Shown here: positions 41,710 to 50,591 of the stretch, one piece after another | Layout of the letters: every line of letters starts with the position of its first letter | Numbering within the stretch: position 1 is the first letter of the stretch | NCBI GenBank assembly: GCA_000818945.1 | Contig: KN805373.1 | Span: forward strand, 124,001-188,000 | Source of the DNA: Schizochytrium sp. CCTCC M209059 | Taxonomy: Eukaryota > Sar > Bigyra > Thraustochytrida > Thraustochytriidae | Length of the DNA stretch: 64,000 bases | Direction of reading: 5' to 3' | Notes under the pieces: generated by a model | The model's input: the letters and a program-made list of their open reading frames with translations, nothing else | What the model was told of the DNA's origin: nothing | Database searches by the model: none | Position numbers and translations under genes: made by a program

Positions 41710-42966
41710 TCATTTAGGGACGCGGCGTAAAGCGCCAAGAGTAGCGTGGGCCGCCTGGGTGGAGAAAGTCCGCGGCTTCACCTGACGCACATTGACGTTG
41801 ATGCGTCCAGCCTCGAGGTACGAGGCAACTGCAGGTGGAAGACTCGGCAACAATCGCGAGGGAAGGGTCCCTTGCATCATGCAGGGAACACCATGAATGT
41901 TCATGCGCGAAGGACCGCCAAGAATAACCACGTCGCCGTTGCGCACAATGAGAGGCACAGGCCCTGGAGGTCGGGCATCCGTCTGAGAGTCTCCGCCCAA
42001 AACGTAGACGCCAGCGTTGCCAAAGGAAATCGACACAACAGGGGCATCGTCTGTCCACTCGGCGTCATCCTTGTGACCGCCCATCGTCGTTCCTGCGCGG
42101 TAATAATTGACAATAGCCGTTTCCGGCTCAATCTGCATGGCAAAGGGCTCCACGAGCTGTTTTGCAAGTCTACCGAGCGCACGAGGAAATGGACTCTTGC
42201 GATCCTCCGTGTACCTTCGGTTGGACCAATCGTAGTGGTATCCCAACGTAGCCCAGCGGAGCTTGCTGCTCAACGCAGACTCTTCACCATCTTGTGTGCG
42301 ATTTCGCTCGCTCACGTCACCGCTCGCGTAGTCGACAGCGAGCCGCTCGACCCATTTCGCTTCAACGCGAGTTGAGACAAAGGGATTCGGAACAAAAATG
42401 AACCCTGGCCTTCCCTCAATGCCGTATGCTTTTGTCACACAAAACTCTTCTTCCTCCTCCTCCTCCTCCTCTTCTACTTTTTCATTTTCGCCACCGTTGT
42501 CGTCTTCTTGCGCGTCCTCATCGTTCTGATGGCCCTTCTCTTTCATGACGCAAGGAATTTCAATCGTCTTGACAAGGTCCACGAGCTCTTTCGGGGAGTT
42601 GTCGAGGTTGCAAAAGTCCAGAAGATCGATTTCCTCGGTGGCGCGCTTGCGCTTTTGCCCAGAGACAACAGTTTCGTCCTCGACACGACTACTGTCTGAG
42701 TCCATTCGCTTTACGTACGCCGTCACCTCGTGTCTTTTGCGCTTAAAGTGTTTCCAAACGTTGCGAAAAACTTCTTCCTTTACTTTGCTTTCTGTCTTTG
42801 TCTCCGCTTCCTTCTGCGTCTCGGGTGCTTGCACGCGGCAGCTCTCGTCCCCCTTGCGCACGCGCTGCGGCCTCTCCATGGCCGAAGTTTTGCTCGTACC
42901 ACTCATCTCCGGCGTCAATTTGTTCGGGCTGTCGCTGCCGGGCCCAGCACGGCTTGCGTCCTCCAT
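41710..42966 (-). CDS. ALKBH1-like 2-oxoglutarate/Fe(II) dioxygenase
   Basis: Encodes 418 residues from the ATG at 42966 (upstream only a TTG). The N-terminal half is charged and low in complexity, including an uninterrupted run of Glu. The AlkB core is in the C-terminal half: LRWATLGYHYDWSNRRY, iron ligands H298-x-D300 (in GGHKDD) and H358 (NIHGVP), and the 2OG-binding set R388-x-N390-x-x-x-R394. The ALKBH1-type lead-in (TLGYHYDW, then NYYRAGTTMGGH) separates it from ALKBH2/3. ALKBH1 enzymes demethylate nucleic acids: N1-methyladenosine in tRNA, processing of C5-methylated tRNA bases, and reported activity on 6mA DNA. Which substrate applies here is not visible. It is divergent from the SET gene. 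Confidence 0.92.
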   Translation of the reverse strand: MEDASRAGPGSDSPNKLTPEMSGTSKTSAMERPQRVRKGDESCRVQAPETQKEAETKTESKVKEEVFRNVWKHFKRKRHEVTAYVKRMDSDSSRVEDETVVSGQKRKRATEEIDLLDFCNLDNSPKELVDLVKTIEIPCVMKEKGHQNDEDAQEDDNGGENEKVEEEEEEEEEEFCVTKAYGIEGRPGFIFVPNPFVSTRVEAKWVERLAVDYASGDVSERNRTQDGEESALSSKLRWATLGYHYDWSNRRYTEDRKSPFPRALGRLAKQLVEPFAMQIEPETAIVNYYRAGTTMGGHKDDAEWTDDAPVVSISFGNAGVYVLGGDSQTDARPPGPVPLIVRNGDVVILGGPSRMNIHGVPCMMQGTLPSRLLPSLPPAVASYLEAGRINVNVRQVKPRTFSTQAAHATLGALRRVPK

Positions 42967-43704
42967 GCTTTCGCTCTTGGCCGGGTCGGCAAGCGAGGCC
43001 TCGCTCCCTCCGCTCCGCAAGCGGCGCTCCAGGGCCTTTGCAAATTTGCGGCCATTCGTAGTGGTGCCAAGGGACTGCGTGCGACTCGGTCATTCACTGA
43101 CTCACTCATTCATGCATTTCCTCGCCCTGTAAAGTAGGCCTTCCGGCCGCTTTACAAGTGTAGTACTACGCGCTCAGCTACTACGTTGTGGCAAAGCCAG
43201 CGGGATGACGAACATCTTGCCGCCAAGAACATCCAGACGAGCTGCCTCATTTCCCGGTGGGTTCTGCATTGTGAAAGTGACTCCATCATGGATGAGCACA
43301 TCCACGATAAGCTCAACGACAATCGCACTCAGACTTCGTCTTTGCTACAACGATCTCTCTTCGTTCGACACGACGCCCTGCCCTTGTTGCACCACTAACC
43401 AGAGCATCGACCGAGGCATTGGCCCGAAGGCATTGACCGAGGAATTGCATGCTCCTGATGAGCTGGAAGTGCCAGTGTGTGAGTGATTCGGAGGTCTCGC
43501 GAATGCGTCCCAATGATTGTCAATGCGCCAAACAACGAACAAACAGTTGGGCAACAGCCGACGCCGCGTCTCACAAAGCCATAGCAATACGGTCGCTGAC
43601 TAGAGGACTCGGTAGCTCGCCGCGCGCAGCCTTCGGGACTGGGGCTGAGGTCACCGCGCCAAGGTCTCTGCGCTACTCTGACGTTGCAAAAAGCCATCGG
43701 CGTC
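42967..43704. promoter_or_regulatory. Divergent intergenic region (ALKBH1/SET)
   Basis: 738 bp between two divergent starts, so it probably contains both promoters. Small frames on both strands show no domain. Short GTAGTACTACGCG-type inverted motifs occur near 43158. Confidence 0.4.
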
Positions 43705-46341
43705 ATGGTGCAGCCGTTGCCAACGCGACACCTGGTCATCCTTCTGACGTTGCTTCTGCTACTGCTGCTCGCGGTAACTTTGCACGCAACAGACACTGCT
43801 TCAAAGGAGGGATCGTGTGCTTCAGCCGACGAGCGCGCTTCGACAGAATTCTTGGCATGGTTTGAGCAAAACGGAGGCCGCGCCACGCACGTTGACCTTG
43901 CCTCCTTTGAGGATTTTGGCCGTGGAGTTCGAGCATCCGACACTGTTCTCGAGGGACAAGAGGTTCTTCGAGTCCCACTCAACTCCGTTATTTGTGCCAA
44001 AACTGTACAACACGCAAGCAAGGGCGGAGCTCGCCTCGCGAGCAGCTTCAGCACAAAGACGGATAAAGTCGTGGCCGCCTTCCTACTTCTCGAAAAGGCC
44101 AAGGGCGAAGACTCGCAATGGGCCTCGTACTTGCGCGTCTTGCCCGAGTTTGTTCCGTCTGCATGGCTCGCGCCTCCAGAAATCCTCAAGGAGCTGCATG
44201 ACGAGCACCTCGAGGGCCGTCTGCGGAACTTTCGGCGCATCCTCGACGCCGAGCACAGCCAACTTGTCAAGACTCTCACTCTCGCTCTCAAGGAGGATAA
44301 TGTCCCCGCCGAGGCGCACACCGACGCCCTTTCCCTCAATGCCTTTTACTGGGCCACCGCAATCGTCGACTCTCGTGCAATCACCATATCAGGCCAAAAG
44401 TACCTCGTTCCCTTTGTTGACATGTTCAACTACAAGGCGCACATTCGTCCGCGGCAACACGCGAATGGCGACTTCTTTGGAGCCCATCACAAACTCGAGC
44501 GCAATGACTTTGTCGTCTTTGCGGATCGCAACGTTCAGGCCGGTCAACAGGTCTTCATGGACTATGGCGACAACCCGAGCGAGGTCTACTTGACGTATCA
44601 TGGTTTCGTCCCAGACCACAACCCCTTTGACTGCGCGATCGTTGCCGCGAGTCTCCCTGCGTCTCTGGAGGCTGGCGAAGCTGGCGAGCAGCGGTCGCGC
44701 CTGCTCAATACACTTCGCATTGGCACCACGGTCCGAGAATGTCTGCGCTGGAACACGGTCGATAGAACCTGGGCCCAGAGTAAGCTCGCCATCCTCGATC
44801 GCGTCGCTCAATTGTCTGATGAAGCCGTCGCTGCCTGTGTAAAAGACCTCGATGCAGCTTCGGGTCAGAACGAAATATCGCAGATTGCCCGAAAATGTCT
44901 TGCTGGAACGCAAGAACGACGCAGCACTCTTGTCGATCATGTGAAAGCTGCCCAACCTTCCTATCCTCTTGAAGAGGATATCGCCAAGCTCAGCGCGGCA
45001 ATAGAAGCAGATGATACCTTTGCCGCACTTATTTTCAGTCACCGCATTGCGCAACGAACCGCTCTTTCTCACCTACTGGGCTTCCTCGAGAACAAGGTCA
45101 TGCCTCCACATCCAGTCGTCCCAAGCCTTGAAGAAGCCGCGGCTAGCCTCAAAGATTACGGGCTACCACCCGCCGATTATCTCGCAAAGGAGCCTCCACT
45201 TGAGACTCAGGTTGCTCGTCTAAACACCTGGGTCAAGGAACAAGCCTTTCCCGTCGTCAAGATCGAGGCAGCCACGGTTCCATATTTGCGTGTAGGAACC
45301 ATTGTCACCGAGGATCTCGCTGCCGAAGATCCGTATCTCATTGTCCCGCAGGATCTTGTCATGGACGTCCGCACGGCCACGGAGAGCAAAGTGTATCCGT
45401 TTATTTTTCATTTGTGTGAAAACCTGGGTATTCCCGACCCTTTTCATGAGCTCATGATCTTTCTCATGTTTGAGTACTTTGTGGAAGGTCCGCGATCAGT
45501 GTGGTGGCCCTATCTCTCGCTGCTGCCTCGACCCGATGAGTTCATGGCCCCTTCCTTCTTTTCGGAAGAGGACCTTGCCATTCTTGAAGGCCACCAAACG
45601 CAGTCTGAAGCGATCAAGAACCGCGATCAAGTGCGCGCACGATTTGGACGCGTCAAGCCTTTTCTAGAAAGCGAAGGTGTCCTTTCCTTTCTTCCCGCTT
45701 CAGTGTTTACCGTGGAAAACTACTTTTGGGCGCATGCCATCCTCGACTCGCGCGGCATTTGGTGGCAGGGCCAGCGTCACCTCGTCCCACTGCTTGACAT
45801 GGTCAACTGTAAGGCAGGGGGGGCGCGGCCGCACGAGACCTTTGTCAACACTACACTTGCCTCGGCCGTCACACGTGCGCCTCAAATGTACAAGGCTGGT
45901 GACCAGCTCTTTGAGGATTACGGCCAGCCCAATCACATTTACTTTCTCTATCATGGTTTCTCTCTGGAAAACAATGCGTACGACTGCTTTCGTGTTACCA
46001 TCGACCTCAACGAACGCCAGCGCAAAGCTCTGGCCAACTTTGAGTATGGTGGAAATATGCGACGTGTGCGAGCAGAAAAGCACCCCTTTTGCGTCCACGC
46101 CCCTCTTCGCGGCGCCGCGAACCAGGGACTGACAGCTGCCTTGGGAACCTCGTCCACTTCTTTGAGCCCTGTCACAGATCAGGTCAAGGAAGCGCTCTCT
46201 GCGATGCCTACGTCTCTCGAAGAGGACGAGCGTAAGCTCGCCGAGGCATCGAGTCACGGACTCTCAGATCGCGCCCAGAGCGCGCTTCTTTTCATTATAC
46301 GCGAAAAGAGGCTTCTTCACGCACTTCTCGAGGACGCCTGA
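43705..46341 (+). CDS. Secretory-pathway protein with two tandem SET domains (SETD3/Rubisco-LSMT type)
   Basis: Encodes 878 residues. The ATG at 43705 begins a strong signal peptide or membrane anchor: a basic start, then ILLTLLLLLLLAVTL. Two copies of a SETD3/RLSMT-like SET domain follow. SET-A (about 45-320) contains FWATAIVDSRA-like, YLVPFVDMFNY and VFMDYG at 284-288 with YLTYHGFVPDHNPFDC. SET-B (about 500-780) contains FWAHAILDSR, HLVPLLDMVNC and LFEDYG at 736-740 with YFLYHGFSLENNAYDC. The spacing between copies is about 452 residues. In both copies the usual N-H of the SET core (DMxNH) is altered (NY and NC), so activity is uncertain. SETD3-type enzymes methylate lysine or histidine side chains of cytosolic or plastid proteins; entry into the secretory pathway is atypical. 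Confidence 0.9.
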   Translation: MVQPLPTRHLVILLTLLLLLLLAVTLHATDTASKEGSCASADERASTEFLAWFEQNGGRATHVDLASFEDFGRGVRASDTVLEGQEVLRVPLNSVICAKTVQHASKGGARLASSFSTKTDKVVAAFLLLEKAKGEDSQWASYLRVLPEFVPSAWLAPPEILKELHDEHLEGRLRNFRRILDAEHSQLVKTLTLALKEDNVPAEAHTDALSLNAFYWATAIVDSRAITISGQKYLVPFVDMFNYKAHIRPRQHANGDFFGAHHKLERNDFVVFADRNVQAGQQVFMDYGDNPSEVYLTYHGFVPDHNPFDCAIVAASLPASLEAGEAGEQRSRLLNTLRIGTTVRECLRWNTVDRTWAQSKLAILDRVAQLSDEAVAACVKDLDAASGQNEISQIARKCLAGTQERRSTLVDHVKAAQPSYPLEEDIAKLSAAIEADDTFAALIFSHRIAQRTALSHLLGFLENKVMPPHPVVPSLEEAAASLKDYGLPPADYLAKEPPLETQVARLNTWVKEQAFPVVKIEAATVPYLRVGTIVTEDLAAEDPYLIVPQDLVMDVRTATESKVYPFIFHLCENLGIPDPFHELMIFLMFEYFVEGPRSVWWPYLSLLPRPDEFMAPSFFSEEDLAILEGHQTQSEAIKNRDQVRARFGRVKPFLESEGVLSFLPASVFTVENYFWAHAILDSRGIWWQGQRHLVPLLDMVNCKAGGARPHETFVNTTLASAVTRAPQMYKAGDQLFEDYGQPNHIYFLYHGFSLENNAYDCFRVTIDLNERQRKALANFEYGGNMRRVRAEKHPFCVHAPLRGAANQGLTAALGTSSTSLSPVTDQVKEALSAMPTSLEEDERKLAEASSHGLSDRAQSALLFIIREKRLLHALLEDA

Positions 46342-46765
46342 TTGCTTTCTTCATCGTCAAAGAAGGATAAACGTTTGCGATACGATACGATACGTTCGCC
46401 AAAAAGAAGCTTTTCTTCTTTGAAGGGGGACTTATCACAGCCACACGTAAACGTGCGGACACTTTCAATCGGCCATTTATCCATCTGTCGATCCTACCTC
46501 GTGCTTCGCGAAAAGGTTTTCAAGAGCTCCGATTCGTTCCACACTGGTGCCTCATATCATTGTGGGGAAAAAAATGAAATGAAATTGCAAATTCGATTTA
46601 TCCTCTGCGCATTATTGTGCACCATCGGTCTCGTGAAGTGCTCGCATACTGCGTCACCGCTAGGCTGACCAGAAGAACAAATAAGACAATTCCGGGCAGA
46701 GGGTCCTGTAGTCTTGTTTATTCTTCTGTTCGACCCATAGGCCTACCTACCGCAAACTGACCCAA
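46342..46765. other. Intergenic spacer with GATAC repeat
   Basis: 424 bp between two plus-strand genes. It holds a short (GATAC)n block at about 46378-46394 and AT-rich sequence that would be the 3' UTR of the SET gene and promoter of the next gene. Confidence 0.4.
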
Positions 46766-48838
46766 ATGAAAACGGCTATTTTTCTGATCAAGTTGCAATG
46801 TGTGGCTCGCTTTTTCTCCTTGGTGCGCGCAAGCACGATCTCGAGCAATCATACCTGCTGGTGCACAATGCGCAGGGCCAGCGGTGCTGCAGCGGCGGGA
46901 GCCGTCGCGACCGTAGCCTGTCCTTGTGATGAAGTGGCAAGGAATTTGGAGCGTTTACAGAACGGAGAAGCACAACTCTACGTCTTGCAACGAGGCGGAC
47001 CCACGTCCTACCTCGTGAAAGAGGATGGAGATGATGCCAAGTTCAAAGTTCTTCTTGGAACGCCCAACATGTGCTCATGTGCGGCGTCGTCCCGCGCTGG
47101 TGCTGCCTGCATTCATTTACTGTTTGTAATGACCAAAGTTTTACGTGTCCCTGTCGACAATCCGCTTGCATGGCAAGCGTCTCTCGCTGAGCGTGAAATT
47201 AACGAGGTGCTGTCTTTCCGGCCCACGTCTACGCATGCAGATGCAGGATCTAAAGCGAAAGCCAGTGCAGTCGCCAACGCCGGGTCCAAGAAAAGAACTT
47301 TTCTCAAGAAGCGCAGTGGGGAGCGGCGTCTCGAATCCTTGGCGCGAAACAAGACTTCGTTTCTTGATCTAATGGACGAGGAACTTGATGACGACGATAC
47401 GTCCTCGCAGCGCGAAGTGTCTCAAAAACCCATTGAAGAAGGAGAGGTCTGCCCCATCTGCCAAGAGGACCTACCTACGGTTCCCGAGGACCACAATTCG
47501 CAAGCAAAACACGCCAAGCATAACCTTACCTACTGTCGTTTTGGGTGTGGCAACTCCGTGCACATCAAGTGTATGAAAGTTTGGGCCGATCACCGAAGCT
47601 CCGTGGGCGAAGAGGTGAGCTGTCCGCTATGCAGAGTGCACTGGGGCACCTTGGAGCTTGCCGAGCTGCGACGGCAAGACTTGTCTCGCCGAGCTGCTGC
47701 ATCAAGACCCCGTACGACTCATTATGGGGTACGCTGTCAGGGCTGCCAGGCATCTCCCATTGTTGGGGATCGATATCGCTGTCTCATGTGTCGCAAGGGC
47801 GTCAACCTCTGTCGTCGTTGTTACAATCATCGCGAGTCTTTTCGATGTTTTCGTCAGAGCCATCCCTTTCTTGTCAAGTCCTTCGTTGGCGAAGACTGGC
47901 GTTCTGCCGACCCACGGCCACGAGTACATACGAACGACGCGGCTCCTGAATGGGCGATGGACCTTCAGTCCCGAGAGCTCACTGCGCAGGACTACGATGC
48001 TCTTCTTGCCCTCGATGATCCATTCCGTCGCGCAAACGAAGTTCAGGCACCAACGCTTCACGAGCTTATCGTCAAGCACATGAAGTCAACCTCTTTCGCG
48101 GCGAGCAGCGATTGTCGTGTATGTGAGCGACCGCTTTCGGCACAGCCAAATTGGAAGGAGCTCCCGTGCTGTCAGGAGGCAACTCACGCCGCATGCGCAC
48201 TGGAGCTTGCCGCGAAAACGGAGTGTTCATTATGTCAAGCGGCCTTCTTTCCAGGCCTCGCAAAACCAAACAAGCGAAACGCACGTGCACAAGATGATGA
48301 AGTCACAAAGACAAAAGATGTCATTCAGTTACCGATGTCTTCTACGTTTGGCCTTGCGCTCGATAGCGCGCTTTCTGTCACGCGATGCGGCAGTGTGTTG
48401 CCCAGCGCCAACCCAGAACCCTCTGTATTTGCTCGTGCTGCGCAGACCACCTTGGTGCCGCGAGGGAGTGCAAGCGCAATCCGGGAGCGAACGCCCCGCA
48501 TTGAACAGTCAATGGCGACCCGCAGCAAAAGTAGCAGTCGCCACTTTCAGCACAACGGCAAGACTTCATTTCCTGTACAAGCACGAAGCAGACCTGGTAA
48601 AATCGTCAACCTTACACGCCGACCTGGTAACCTTCGGCCACGCCCTCTTCAGCATCGGAACGATAGCTTCCGCGAAACAAGTGGCTATGGCAGCCATCGT
48701 GGAGGTGGTGGCAGCAGCAGCAGCAACAACAACAACAACGACAACGACAACAACAACAACAACAACAATCAGGGCGAAACGCGTGACCATGAGATTGGCG
48801 ACGTTCTCGATTTAGCAATTCAAGGGCTCTCGCGATAG
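46766..48838 (+). CDS. ZSWIM2-like E3 ubiquitin ligase (SWIM, RING, ZZ, RING)
   Basis: Encodes 690 residues from the first ATG; the ATG at 46868 (residue 35, with A at -3) may be the true start, since human ZSWIM2 begins near there. Residues 103-117 form a SWIM zinc finger (C103-x-C105, C115-x-H117). RING1 starts at C229 (CPICQEDLP) and ends with CPLCRVHWG. A ZZ zinc finger starts near C324 (CQGC, CLMC, CRRC, then H/H). RING2 starts at C450 (CRVCERPL to CSLCQ). This order matches ZSWIM2 (MEX), an E2-dependent ubiquitin ligase studied in vertebrate testis. The region between the copied start and SWIM (AQLYVLQRGGPTSYLVKED) also fits. The C terminus is low complexity and ends in Ser/Asn/Asp repeats. 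The stop is 47 bp from the convergent coiled-coil gene. Confidence 0.9.
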   Translation: MKTAIFLIKLQCVARFFSLVRASTISSNHTCWCTMRRASGAAAAGAVATVACPCDEVARNLERLQNGEAQLYVLQRGGPTSYLVKEDGDDAKFKVLLGTPNMCSCAASSRAGAACIHLLFVMTKVLRVPVDNPLAWQASLAEREINEVLSFRPTSTHADAGSKAKASAVANAGSKKRTFLKKRSGERRLESLARNKTSFLDLMDEELDDDDTSSQREVSQKPIEEGEVCPICQEDLPTVPEDHNSQAKHAKHNLTYCRFGCGNSVHIKCMKVWADHRSSVGEEVSCPLCRVHWGTLELAELRRQDLSRRAAASRPRTTHYGVRCQGCQASPIVGDRYRCLMCRKGVNLCRRCYNHRESFRCFRQSHPFLVKSFVGEDWRSADPRPRVHTNDAAPEWAMDLQSRELTAQDYDALLALDDPFRRANEVQAPTLHELIVKHMKSTSFAASSDCRVCERPLSAQPNWKELPCCQEATHAACALELAAKTECSLCQAAFFPGLAKPNKRNARAQDDEVTKTKDVIQLPMSSTFGLALDSALSVTRCGSVLPSANPEPSVFARAAQTTLVPRGSASAIRERTPRIEQSMATRSKSSSRHFQHNGKTSFPVQARSRPGKIVNLTRRPGNLRPRPLQHRNDSFRETSGYGSHRGGGGSSSSNNNNNDNDNNNNNNNQGETRDHEIGDVLDLAIQGLSR

Positions 48839-48885
48839 TTAAGGCGACGCCCATTTACACATGATGAAAAATATATAGGATACAG

Positions 48886-49791
48886 CTAGGAAAGACCGAT
48901 TAGAATCTGCAATCGAGACTGATCGCGCGCGTCGAGCTGCGCGCGAGCACGCTTGATGACTTGAGAAGGCGTAGTGCCTTCTTTTGCAGCTTCATGAAGA
49001 GCATCCTTCCAGCGCGTCAAAACGTCTGGGTCGTTGAGACGATCATAGTCTGGGCAACATGAACGCACCAGACTATCAAGTCGCGAGGTTGCCTGTTGAT
49101 AGTCTTGGTTCCTGCGGTGGGTCTCGGGCTCCTGATGACGAAGCATTTCGTCCATTTCCTTGGTGGCTGCATTGAGCTCGTCCTGCACGGCCCGGACCGG
49201 GTCGCCATGCGCCGGCACTGCATCGACACGGAGCGACGTCAGTAGTTCGGCCTGGCGTACGAAGGCTTCTTTCGCCGCGAGGGGTGCCGAGGTATTCGTC
49301 GAAGCGGCGCGTAGCCCATCACGGACAGCGTGGCTCAGTTTTTCGAGTTCAAGTGTACTTTCACGCACAGCGCTTTGGAGCTCATTCTCGGCGTCGCTGG
49401 CGGCCTGAATCTCTTCAAGTTTGTCCTGAACCTCTGCAAGATCTTGGCGGAGATGCTTGACTTCGCGTTGCTCGCCAATGGTGTCAGACATGGAACTATC
49501 GAGGCCTGCGCCCCGTTGTGCGAGTTCGCCTTCGAAAGCAGCAATTTGTTCTCGCAGGGTGTTGAGCAAATCCTGCCTGTACGCGTCAACTGCTTGGCGA
49601 ACGAGGTTCTCCGCAACAAATTCTTTCTTCGCGCTCAAGGTTTGCCCTACAGCAGCAGAGGCATCAGCAGCGCTGTCACTATCGTTACCATGGTAGACTT
49701 GCAATCGGTGTTTCTGCGCGTCGACAAGGGCGCGCAGCTTTGCGCAGGTTCGCGCAAGGTCGCCAGAAGCCTCCGCAAATGTGGGGTCCAT
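48886..49791 (-). CDS. Coiled-coil protein of unknown function
   Basis: Encodes 301 residues from the ATG at 49791 (G at -3 and G at +4); the frame is open further upstream only to a TTG. It is almost entirely helical with heptad-rich stretches, notably about 95-195 (REVKHLRQDLAEVQDKLEEI). The C-terminal segment (RLNDPDVLTRWKDALHEAA, then PSQVIKRARAQLD) is less repetitive and may be a small folded module. There is no signal peptide, membrane segment or catalytic motif. I do not recognise the family; kinetochore, centrosome, augmin or intraflagellar subunits often look like this, but nothing here is diagnostic. It converges tightly on the ZSWIM2-like gene and is divergent from the TTL-like gene. 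Confidence 0.8.
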   Translation of the reverse strand: MDPTFAEASGDLARTCAKLRALVDAQKHRLQVYHGNDSDSAADASAAVGQTLSAKKEFVAENLVRQAVDAYRQDLLNTLREQIAAFEGELAQRGAGLDSSMSDTIGEQREVKHLRQDLAEVQDKLEEIQAASDAENELQSAVRESTLELEKLSHAVRDGLRAASTNTSAPLAAKEAFVRQAELLTSLRVDAVPAHGDPVRAVQDELNAATKEMDEMLRHQEPETHRRNQDYQQATSRLDSLVRSCCPDYDRLNDPDVLTRWKDALHEAAKEGTTPSQVIKRARAQLDARDQSRLQILIGLS

Positions 49792-50591
49792 CGCGTTCAC
49801 CTTTTCCCCACCCCGGCCGGCTGCAGTCGTGCAAAATAAAATGTGCTCAGTTCGCCGTCGATGCACACGCAATTGTTCTTATTACCTTCGCGTGAAGCTG
49901 CGACGCGACGCGCCCTGACGCAGGCAGCGTGAAAGCTCGACAACGAAAGGGGTTCTTTTGCTTTCTTTTTCTCGCAAGCCCTTGGCGGTTGCAACGTCGT
50001 GGCTACGATTGCAAATTTGGGTTGCGCAAATTTGGGTTGCGGAGTAGGGCCCGACCTAGAATATTCGTCTCAAAGCCGTTGCGCTTCTCTGTATTATCCT
50101 GTCCTTTCGAGTGCACGAATTTCTGCAATGATGGAGCATTTTGGCGAGGAAACGCACGTTGTGGCGCCCGAAACCGTCACGCACCAAAGAAACTCGAGTC
50201 TGGGACGTAAGTCTATAGAGGCAAGAGACTGAAAAAGGACATGAAAGCGAAGGAAAAGTAAGGAAAGGATAAGAAAGGGAAAAGAAACGAGACCGTTCGG
50301 AGGATGGAAGCAGAGCAGTGCCGTGCAGTGCTCACTCATCTCCCAGTATCGATTGCTTGCTTGCTTGCTTGCTGACTTGCTTGCTGACTTGCTTGCTTGC
50401 TTACTTGCTTGTTTCTTGAGAGCACCTTTGCAGACTCGCAACGTCCTCAAGCTGTGCAGGGGCCTTTGGAGAGCGTACACGCGCAGAAGCGACCAGCAGC
50501 TCCGGCCTCGAAGCTCATTGGAGGACGGGAACGCACACGCTTGGAGAGCAGCAGACGTGCCACATCAAGAAGACAGACAGACCAAACGACA
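49792..50591. promoter_or_regulatory. Divergent intergenic region (coiled-coil/TTL)
   Basis: 800 bp between divergent starts. It includes a GCTT/GACTT repeat block at about 50354-50414 in the probable leader of the TTL-like gene. In-frame upstream codons exist only from a TTG and lie in that repeat, so they were not taken as coding. Confidence 0.4.
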
